Shown one piece after another: positions 1-5,558 of a stretch of DNA of 7,626 bases. The notes below the pieces were generated by a model. That model saw nothing but the letters and a program-made list of their open reading frames with translations. It had not been told where the DNA came from and did no database searches. The DNA is from Actinomycetota bacterium (GTDB lineage Bacteria; Actinomycetota; Acidimicrobiia; Acidimicrobiales; BP-101): the NCBI GenBank assembly GCA_030838265.1, contig JAUTXA010000132.1, positions 1 to 7,626 of the forward strand, in the 5' to 3' direction. The position numbers were made by a program, and so were the translations under genes. How positions within the stretch are numbered: the stretch's first letter is position 1; the number at the start of each line of letters is the position of its first letter.

Positions 1-1
1 C

Positions 2-1057
2 GAACTCGTCGTCATCGCCGAGGTCGAGATCGTCGCCCCGACCGAAGACGTCGCCGCCCTTGTCGTCGAGGCCGAGACCCCGGCCCGGGCGGTCGCGGTT
101 GGCGTCGTCCCACCGGTCGAAGCCGGCGGCGATCACGGTGACCCGCACCTCGTCGCCCATGCTGTCGTCGGGGACGGTGCCGAAGATGATGTTGGCGTCC
201 TGGTGGGCGACGGAGTGGATGATCTCGGCCGCCTCGGTGACCTCGAACAGGCTGAGGTCGCTGCCACCCGCGATGTTCAGCAGGATGCCGCGGGCGCCGT
301 CGATCGAGGCCTCGAGGAGCGGGCTGGTGATGGCGCTCTTGGCCGCCGCCGCCGCTCGGCCCTCGCCCGACGCGATGCCGATGCCCATGATGGCGGTGCC
401 CGCGTTGTTCATCACCATCTTCACGTCGGCGAAGTCGGTGTTGATCAGGCCAGGGGTGGTGATGAGGTCGGTGATGCCTTGCACACCCTGGAGGAGGATC
501 TCGTCGGCCATCTTGAAGGCGTTGACCATCGACGTCTTGTCGTTGGAGACGGTGAGCAGCCGGTCGTTGGGGATGATGATGAGGGCGTCGACCTTCTCCT
601 TCAGCTTCTGGATGCCGGCGTCGGCCTGCACGGCCCGGCGCCGACCCTCGAACCCGAAGGGCCGGGTCACGACGCCGATGGTGAGGGCGCCGAGTGACTT
701 GGCGATCTCGGCCACCACGGGGGCGCCACCGGTGCCGGTGCCGCCACCCTTGCCCGCGGTGATGAACACCATGTCGGCGCCCTTCAGCACCTCTTCGATC
801 TCGTCGCGATGCTCCTCGGCCGCGGCCTTACCGACCTCGGGATCGCTGCCGGCGCCGAGGCCGCGCGTGAGCTGGCGGCCGATGTCGAGCTTGACGTCGG
901 CGTCGCTCATCAGCAGGGCCTGGGCATCGGTGTTCACGGCGATGAACTCAACGCCCTTGAGACCGGCGTCGATCATGCGGTTCACGGCGTTGACGCCGCC
1001 ACCACCGATGCCGACCACCTTGATGACGGCGATGTAGTTCTGCGCTGCACCGGCCAT
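2..1057 (-). CDS. ftsZ: Cell division GTPase FtsZ (3' end cut off by window edge)
   Basis: Tubulin-like GTPase that polymerises at midcell into the Z ring and recruits the divisome. 352 residues are visible and the frame is open to the left edge. The N-terminus (MAGAAQNYIAVIKVVGIGGG) is typical of actinobacterial FtsZ. It is followed by the nucleotide-binding GGGG at 18-21, NTDAQAL at 42-48, the tubulin signature GGGTGTG at 104-110, the NDRLL segment at 164-168, and the T7 synergy loop NTDFADV at 206-212 with Asp208 and Asp211 for GTP hydrolysis. The globular domain ends near residue 314. After it comes an Asp/Gly/Arg-rich linker, still running at the window edge, so the C-terminal peptide that binds partners such as SepF is not visible. 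Position 103, just before the signature, is Lys where many FtsZ proteins have Met. The ATG at 1057 is chosen because it has a GGAGG site 9 nt upstream and matches the family N-terminus. There is no ftsA between ftsQ and ftsZ, as is normal in Actinomycetota. Confidence 0.98.
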   Translation of the reverse strand, partial: MAGAAQNYIAVIKVVGIGGGGVNAVNRMIDAGLKGVEFIAVNTDAQALLMSDADVKLDIGRQLTRGLGAGSDPEVGKAAAEEHRDEIEEVLKGADMVFITAGKGGGTGTGGAPVVAEIAKSLGALTIGVVTRPFGFEGRRRAVQADAGIQKLKEKVDALIIIPNDRLLTVSNDKTSMVNAFKMADEILLQGVQGITDLITTPGLINTDFADVKMVMNNAGTAIMGIGIASGEGRAAAAAKSAITSPLLEASIDGARGILLNIAGGSDLSLFEVTEAAEIIHSVAHQDANIIFGTVPDDSMGDEVRVTVIAAGFDRWDDANRDRPGRGLGLDDKGGDVFGRGDDLDLGDDDEF

Positions 1058-1066
1058 GGGTTGAAG

Positions 1067-1071
1067 CCTCC
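1067..1071 (-). promoter_or_regulatory. Ribosome binding site of ftsZ
   Basis: GGAGG on the minus strand with 9 nt to the ATG at 1057. It is the strongest Shine-Dalgarno match at any start in the window. Most upstream genes in the chain have weak or no such site and overlap the preceding stop codon instead. This fits independent, high-level translation of ftsZ and supports the chosen start. Confidence 0.8.
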
Positions 1072-1082
1072 GGGAAGATCGT

Positions 1083-1099
1083 TGGCGGAGCGACCGCCA
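1083..1099 (-). other. Small hairpin in the ftsZ leader
   Basis: TGGCGG and CCGCCA form a perfect 6-bp stem around a 5-nt loop, ending 11 nt upstream of the GGAGG site. No T-run follows on either strand, so it does not look like an intrinsic terminator. It could shape the ftsZ mRNA leader, but a short GC stem is easily found by chance in DNA this GC-rich. Confidence 0.25.
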
Positions 1100-1133
1100 T
1101 GCGGGCTGGGGGTACCTGCGTCTACAGGACTTG

Positions 1134-1158
1134 TCTCAACCTCAACTTGAGGTAGAGA
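1134..1158. promoter_or_regulatory. 25-bp inverted repeat upstream of ftsZ, possible operator
   Basis: Two 12-nt arms surround a central C at 1146, and 11 of 12 positions pair. The only mismatch is 1138/1154. The core is CCTCAA-C-TTGAGG, perfect over 6 bp (7 bp with the flanking A/T pair). The left arm also contains CTCAAC twice in tandem (1135-1146). The element lies 77-101 nt upstream of the ftsZ ATG and begins 4 nt downstream of a TTGACA match. It is much less GC-rich than its surroundings. The position suggests a binding site for a dimeric regulator controlling ftsZ transcription, but the regulator is not identifiable from the sequence. The symmetry is seen directly; the function is inferred. 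Confidence 0.5.
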
Positions 1159-1162
1159 GTTA

Positions 1163-1168
1163 TGTCAA
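1163..1168 (-). promoter_or_regulatory. Candidate -35 element of an ftsZ promoter
   Basis: TTGACA on the minus strand, followed by TAAC, lies 106-111 nt upstream of the ftsZ ATG in the only intergenic gap. It matches the sigma-70-type -35 consensus perfectly. No good -10 hexamer lies at the expected distance: the best candidate is TGAGGT at 1139-1144 with an 18-nt spacer, which falls inside the inverted repeat. The promoter is therefore either activator-dependent or its -10 element is poor. Alternatively TTGACATAAC may be part of a protein-binding motif. Confidence 0.4.
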
Positions 1169-1223
1169 CCTCCAGCAATGGTCGAGACAGTACAGATCCG
1201 CTCTCGGGCGGTCAAGGTCCTGC

Positions 1224-2048
1224 TCACGCCGGCGTGACGGCGGGGGCATCGGGGACGCGCACGTCGATCACGATGCTCCCCCGCAGCTTGACCTGGGTCA
1301 GGAGCGTGGCCAGTGACACCAGCTTCTGGTCGACGTCGTCGGGCCGTCCGAAGCGGACGAGACCGGTCGGAACCATGTGCAGCTCGAGCTCTCCGTCAGC
1401 GGTGGTGGTGATCGACGCGATGGTCCCGACCAACGACTCAGGGATGGCGGTCGCCACGCGCAGGGCGCTGGCCCAGCCGGGCGGGAGCGAGGACCCCGGC
1501 CGCCCGAGGGGGCCGTCGCCGAAGATCACCGGAAGGACACCCTGGTTGCCCATGCCGGGACCAGCCTCGAGCAGCCGGCCGTGGCCGTCGACGAGGGCCC
1601 ACTGGTCGCCGGCGCGCGCCAGAGCGACCGGCGTCCGCTCGGTGACGGTGACCACGACGGTCGCCGGCCACCGCTTCACCAGATGGGCCCGGTCGACCCA
1701 CGGCAACCGCTCGATGCGACCGGCCGCCGCCCCCGACTGGACGTCGGTCAGGGCCACCCCCTTGTGGAGGTGGGCGACCTCGAGGACCGCGGCCGTGGTC
1801 GAGTGTCGGGTGCCGGTCACCGTCAGGTGGTCGACGTTCAACAGCGGCGAGCGGGTGGCCAGGGCCGCCAAACCGACAGCGGCCGCGGTGCTGGCGGTGA
1901 TCAGGACGAAGCGCAGCCGCCGACGTCCCTCGTCTCGCTTGACCTGGACCCGGCGGGCCCGGATGCGAGGGTCGATGGGCAGGACCGGGCGGCCGGCCTT
2001 GCGGCCGCCGCCGCCGCCGGCCTTGGTCCCGGTGTCGGTGGTGGTCAT
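1224..2048 (-). CDS. ftsQ: Cell division protein FtsQ/DivIB
   Basis: Single-pass membrane protein of the divisome, acting outside the membrane with FtsB/FtsL-type partners to couple the Z ring to septal wall synthesis. It has 274 residues, a normal length. In order: a Gly- and Arg/Lys-rich cytoplasmic segment (1-46), one membrane helix (about 47-65), a POTRA domain beginning SPLLNVDHLTVTG at 67-79 and running to about residue 145 (including LPWVDRAHLVKRWP and the VTVTERTPVAL strand), then the beta-rich FtsQ domain with VDGHGRLLE and a C-terminal VDVRVPD-like strand. The ATG at 2048 shares an ATGA overlap with the murB stop, and no clear Shine-Dalgarno precedes it, so translation is probably coupled to murB. 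It is the last gene of the overlapping chain and is followed by a 166-bp gap before ftsZ. Its stop codon lies in a 14-bp perfect palindrome (1224-1237). Confidence 0.95.
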   Translation of the reverse strand: MTTTDTGTKAGGGGGRKAGRPVLPIDPRIRARRVQVKRDEGRRRLRFVLITASTAAAVGLAALATRSPLLNVDHLTVTGTRHSTTAAVLEVAHLHKGVALTDVQSGAAAGRIERLPWVDRAHLVKRWPATVVVTVTERTPVALARAGDQWALVDGHGRLLEAGPGMGNQGVLPVIFGDGPLGRPGSSLPPGWASALRVATAIPESLVGTIASITTTADGELELHMVPTGLVRFGRPDDVDQKLVSLATLLTQVKLRGSIVIDVRVPDAPAVTPA

Positions 2049-2959
2049 CGGTGGTCGAACCCGATCATCCGCAGCTCGGGACGGAGATCGACACCGGTGG
2101 CCTCGACCACCCGCGCTCGAACCAGGCCGATGAGGGCCCGGACGTCGTCGGCCGAGCCGCCGTCATCGGCCTGGATGAAGTTGGCGTGCTTGGCCGACAC
2201 CTCGGCGCTGCCGAGGCGCAGGCCCTTGAGGCCGCTGAGGTCGATGAGGCGCCCGGCCGAGTCACCCTCGGGGTTCGTGAAGACCGAGCCCGCGTTCTGC
2301 CCACCAGGTTGATGCTCGCGCCTCCAGCGCACGATCTCGGTGATGGTCGCCTCGGCCGCGTCCCGCTTTCCCTCGGCCAGCTGGTGCTCGGCCCAGACCA
2401 CGACCTGCGAGGGTCCGACCCGGGAGTGGCGGTAGGAGAACTGCATGGCCTCGCCGGCCACGATCTCGATCCCCCCGTCCCCTTCGAGATCGGCGAGCCC
2501 ACAGCGCACGAGGGTCCGGGCCGTGTCGGAGCCATGGCCGCCGGCATTCATCCGCACCGCACCACCGACCGAGCCGGGGACGCCGACGGCCCACTCGAAG
2601 CCGCTGAGAGCCGCCGCCGCGGTGCGCCGGGCCACCACGGGCAGGCTGGCCGCGCCGCCGGCCCTGACGAGGGTGCCCTCGATCTCGACCGAGGAGTAGG
2701 CCTCACCGAGGGTGACGGCAATGCCGTTGAAGCCGGCATCGGCCACCAGCAGGTTCGACCCCTTCCCCACCACCAGCACGGGGAGACCCGTGACGGTGAC
2801 GGCCTTGGCCACCAGGGCCAGGTCATCGTCCCCCTCGGCCCGCCACAGCAGAGCGGCCGGTCCACCGACCCGATAGGTCGTGAGGGGCCCGATGGGTGCG
2901 TCGCGCTGGACCCGCTCGCCGAGGATGGCCGCCGCCTCCTTGACGGCGCGGTCGCTCAT
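2045..2959 (-). CDS. murB: UDP-N-acetylenolpyruvoylglucosamine reductase MurB
   Basis: Cytoplasmic FAD- and NADPH-dependent enzyme that reduces UDP-GlcNAc-enolpyruvate to UDP-MurNAc, the second committed step of peptidoglycan precursor synthesis. It has 304 residues, the usual size of the shorter MurB class. Visible motifs: TTYRVGG at 27-33, the FAD-binding GKGSNLLV at 65-72, the VGVPGSVGGAVRMNAG segment at 125-140, SYRHS at 175-179 (conserved Arg177), NAGSVFTNP at 222-230 with the proton-donor Ser225, and the C-terminal PELRMIG with Glu295. The ATG at 2959 overlaps the murC stop (ATGA). A weak GAGG site lies 7 nt upstream of it, inside the murC 3' end. The frame is open further upstream, but that part only shadows murC. 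The stop overlaps the ftsQ start. Confidence 0.97.
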   Translation of the reverse strand: MSDRAVKEAAAILGERVQRDAPIGPLTTYRVGGPAALLWRAEGDDDLALVAKAVTVTGLPVLVVGKGSNLLVADAGFNGIAVTLGEAYSSVEIEGTLVRAGGAASLPVVARRTAAAALSGFEWAVGVPGSVGGAVRMNAGGHGSDTARTLVRCGLADLEGDGGIEIVAGEAMQFSYRHSRVGPSQVVVWAEHQLAEGKRDAAEATITEIVRWRREHQPGGQNAGSVFTNPEGDSAGRLIDLSGLKGLRLGSAEVSAKHANFIQADDGGSADDVRALIGLVRARVVEATGVDLRPELRMIGFDHR

Positions 2960-4338
2960 GAGGCGGCCTCGTCGTGCAGCAGCTCGTCGGGGATCGAGGT
3001 GAGATCGCCGGCGCCGAGGGTCAGGCAGAGGTCGCCGGGGCGCAGGGTGCGCCGGAGGTAGGGCGCCACGTCGCTGCGCTTGGGGAGGTAGGCGACCCGG
3101 GCCCCGGGATGGGCGTCGAGCACGGCCCGCAGGATGAGCTCGCCGGTCACCCCCGGCCTGGGTGCCTCGCCGGCGGAGTAGATGTCGGTCAGCACCAGCA
3201 GGTCGGCCTCGACGAAAGCGTCGGCGAAGTCGCGCCACAGGGTCGCGGTTCGCGAGTAGCGGTGGGGCTGGAAGCAGCACACCACCCGGCTCCAGCCGCC
3301 GTCGCGGGCCGCGGCCAGCGCGACCCTGACCTCGCCCGGCAGGTGGGCGTAGTCGTCGACGAACGTGATGCCGTCGCGCTCGCCCCGAAACTGGAAGCGA
3401 CGGGCCACGCCGCCGTACCGGGCCAGCGCCCCCACCGCCTCGCTGACCTCGACACCGAGGAGCAGGGCCATGACCAGGGCGCCGCACCCGTTCTGGGCGT
3501 TGTAGATCCCTGGCACCGGAAGCTCGACGGTGGCCACGACCTCTCCGTCGTGCTCGACGTCGAAGTGACTGCGGCTCCGGCCCAGCTCGATGTTGGTCAT
3601 GCGCCACTCGGCATCGGCGGCCTGGCCGTAGCTGGCGGCCCCCGTGAGGCGGCCGAGGGCGGCGGCCTCGGGGTCATCGGCGCACACCAGCCGGGGCCCG
3701 GGGGCATCTTCGAGGAACTGGCGGAAGGCACTGACCAGCCCCTGGTAGCCGCCGTAGTGCTCGAGGTGATCGGGCTCGATGCTGGTGACGATCACCGCCT
3801 CGGCCCCCAGCCGGACGAAGGTGCCGTCGCTCTCGTCGGCCTCGACGACAAGGAGGTCGCCTGTCCCCCACACCGCGCCGGTGCCAATATCGTTGACCTC
3901 GCCGCCGATGATGAACGACGCGTCGGGACGGGCGTCGGTCAGGATGAGGGCCAGCATCGACGATGTCGTGGTCTTGCCATGGGTCCCGGCGACCGCCACG
4001 GTGCGGCGGGTGGCGCAGATGGCGGCGAGGGTGTCGGCCCGGCTCAGCACCGGAACCCCCCGCTCCCGGGCCGAGACCACCTCGGCGTTGTTGGCCGGGA
4101 TGGCCGTCGAGATCGACACGGCCTCCGCCTCGCCCACGTGGCCGCCGTCGTGGCCCACGGCGACGGTGATCCCCTGCGCCGCCAGGCGATCGAGGAGCGG
4201 CCCGCCTTTCAGGTCACTGCCCGAAACGGTGTGGCCCATGGTGGCGAGCACGGTGGCGATGGCGCTCATCCCGGCGCCGCCGATGCCGACGACGTGGATG
4301 CGACGAGGCCGGCTCAGGTCGAGCGGCGGCTCAGCCAT
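2956..4338 (-). CDS. murC: UDP-N-acetylmuramate--L-alanine ligase MurC
   Basis: Cytoplasmic ATP-dependent ligase that joins L-Ala to UDP-MurNAc, the first amino acid of the stem peptide. It has 460 residues, full length, in three domains. The N-terminal UDP-binding domain has HVVGIGGAGMSA at 15-26. The central ATPase domain has the P-loop AGTHGKTTTSS at 117-127 (Lys122), EADESDGTF at 166-174 and SIEPDHLEHY at 186-195. The C-terminal domain has ARRFQFRG, DDYAH at 328-332, CFQPHRYSRT at 355-364 and LGAGDL at 441-446. ESDG and QPHRYSRT separate MurC from MurD, MurE and MurF. Two family motifs deviate: the usual HN of the central domain reads YN (279-280), and DDYxHHP reads DDYAHLP with Leu333. 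The start at 4338 overlaps the ftsW stop by 1 nt (TGATG). A much longer open frame upstream (to 5631) only shadows ftsW. murG, normally the upstream neighbour, is missing. Confidence 0.97.
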   Translation of the reverse strand: MAEPPLDLSRPRRIHVVGIGGAGMSAIATVLATMGHTVSGSDLKGGPLLDRLAAQGITVAVGHDGGHVGEAEAVSISTAIPANNAEVVSARERGVPVLSRADTLAAICATRRTVAVAGTHGKTTTSSMLALILTDARPDASFIIGGEVNDIGTGAVWGTGDLLVVEADESDGTFVRLGAEAVIVTSIEPDHLEHYGGYQGLVSAFRQFLEDAPGPRLVCADDPEAAALGRLTGAASYGQAADAEWRMTNIELGRSRSHFDVEHDGEVVATVELPVPGIYNAQNGCGALVMALLLGVEVSEAVGALARYGGVARRFQFRGERDGITFVDDYAHLPGEVRVALAAARDGGWSRVVCCFQPHRYSRTATLWRDFADAFVEADLLVLTDIYSAGEAPRPGVTGELILRAVLDAHPGARVAYLPKRSDVAPYLRRTLRPGDLCLTLGAGDLTSIPDELLHDEAAS

Positions 4339-5558
4339 CACCCGGCTCGCGACGACGTCGCCGACGCAACCCGGCCTTGGCGGGCCACGCTCAACAGCAG
4401 GCCGGTGGCGGCCATGGCGATCACCAGCGACGATCCGCCGAACGACACGAACGGGAGAGGGACGCCGGTGACGGGCAGGATGCCGATGACGGCACCGATG
4501 TTGATGAAGGCCTGCCCGCAGATCGAGGCCGTCACGCCGGTGGCCACCAACATGCCGAAGCGATCGGGTGCCCGGACGGCGGTGCGGACCCCGAGGAAGG
4601 CGAAGGCGACGAAGAGCGAGACGACCAGGATCGTGCCGATGAGCCCCAGCTCGTCGCCGATGACGGCGAAGATGAAGTCGGTGTGGGCGTGGGGCAGGTA
4701 GCCCCACTTGGCCCGGCTGGCCCCGAGCCCCACCCCGAAGATGTGGCCGGAGCCGAGACCGACGAGCGACTGGGCCAGCTGGTAGCCCGTGTTGCTGGCG
4801 TCGGCGAAGGGCTTGCGGAACGAGACGATGCGGGCCCAGCGGTAGGGCTCGAGGCGAGCCAGGACCACCGCGGCGGTGAGACCGAACGCCGCCACCTTGG
4901 CCAGCGAGGGCAGTGGGGTCCCCGCCACGAAGAGGATGGCCAGGACGATGCAGGCCAGGGCCATGGTGGTGCCCATGTCGGGCTGCTTCATGATCAGCAC
5001 GGCCAGGACGCCGAACACGGCGAGCACCGGGCGCAGGGTGCTCCGCGTGTCGCCCATCCGGTTCGAGCGCTTGGCCAGCAGGTCGGCGCTGAACAGCAGG
5101 ATGGCCAGCTTGGCCAGCTCGGACGGCTGCATCCGGAACGACCCCGCGCCCAGCCACCGACTCGAGCCGTAGACGTTGATGCCGACGCCGGGGACGAGGA
5201 CGAGCAGCAGCAGAGCGACGGACACGACGATCAGGGGCAGGGCGAACTTGCGCCAACGCCGGTAGTCGGTCCGGCTGCCCACGAACAGGGCGGCCGAGCC
5301 GGCGAGGACCCACATGAGCTGCTTCTCGAAGATCACCCAGCTCGACCCGTAGTCGCGGAGCGCTGCCACCGACGAGGCCGAGAGCACCATGACCACGCCG
5401 ATCACGTTCAGCACCACCACGAGGGCGAGGAGGGCGACGAAGGTGCCGTTCGTCGGCCGCGGGATGCTCGTCTTCGCCCGTCGTTTGGGGGCCGAGCGAG
5501 ACGAGGGATGGCGAGCCCGACTGGCAGCCGGCGTCGACACCCGCGTGCCCGACGTCAT
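4338..5558 (-). CDS. ftsW: Septal peptidoglycan glycosyltransferase FtsW (SEDS family)
   Basis: Polytopic membrane glycosyltransferase that polymerises lipid II at the division site together with a class B PBP. It has 406 residues. A basic, Ser-rich cytoplasmic tail of about 37 residues is followed by about ten hydrophobic membrane segments, beginning near residue 39. SEDS landmarks: SSRWLGAGSFRMQPSELAK at 132-150, KQPDMGTT at 191-198, GYQLAQSLVGLGSG at 258-271, and KWGYLPHAHTDFIFAVIGDE at 284-303 including the conserved Asp294 proposed as catalytic. The terminal GVPLPFVSFGGSS spans 365-377. FtsW is preferred over RodA because of its place in the dcw cluster; sequence alone separates the two less well. 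The ATG at 5558 overlaps the murD stop (ATGA) and has no clear Shine-Dalgarno, so translation is likely coupled. The stop overlaps the murC start directly, with no murG in between. Confidence 0.96.
   Translation of the reverse strand: MTSGTRVSTPAASRARHPSSRSAPKRRAKTSIPRPTNGTFVALLALVVVLNVIGVVMVLSASSVAALRDYGSSWVIFEKQLMWVLAGSAALFVGSRTDYRRWRKFALPLIVVSVALLLLVLVPGVGINVYGSSRWLGAGSFRMQPSELAKLAILLFSADLLAKRSNRMGDTRSTLRPVLAVFGVLAVLIMKQPDMGTTMALACIVLAILFVAGTPLPSLAKVAAFGLTAAVVLARLEPYRWARIVSFRKPFADASNTGYQLAQSLVGLGSGHIFGVGLGASRAKWGYLPHAHTDFIFAVIGDELGLIGTILVVSLFVAFAFLGVRTAVRAPDRFGMLVATGVTASICGQAFINIGAVIGILPVTGVPLPFVSFGGSSLVIAMAATGLLLSVARQGRVASATSSRAG

Noticed and set aside
1083..1099. A rho-independent terminator between ftsQ and ftsZ
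   Set aside because: The stem is only 6 bp and no T-run follows on either strand.
1139..1153. A SoxR/MerR-type operator, because of the CCTCAA and TTGAGG half-sites
   Set aside because: The recalled SoxR box has the same half-sites but with a longer centre; here they are separated by a single base. No MerR-family gene is in the window, so the regulator cannot be named.
1057..1224. A missing ftsA between ftsQ and ftsZ as an anomaly
   Set aside because: Actinomycetota generally lack ftsA, so ftsQ followed by ftsZ is the normal order.
2960..3607. A possible N-terminal extension of MurB
   Set aside because: It is an Arg/Pro-rich out-of-frame reading of murC. The ATG at 2959 with the ATGA overlap gives a normal-length MurB.
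2974..4701. A 575-residue plus-strand open frame opposite murC and the end of ftsW, and similar plus-strand frames at 60-1037, 1162-2133 and 4377-5615
   Set aside because: They lie exactly opposite well-supported minus-strand genes and have low-complexity Gly/Ala/Arg/His/Asp-rich translations with no recognisable domains. This is expected from GC-rich codon usage.
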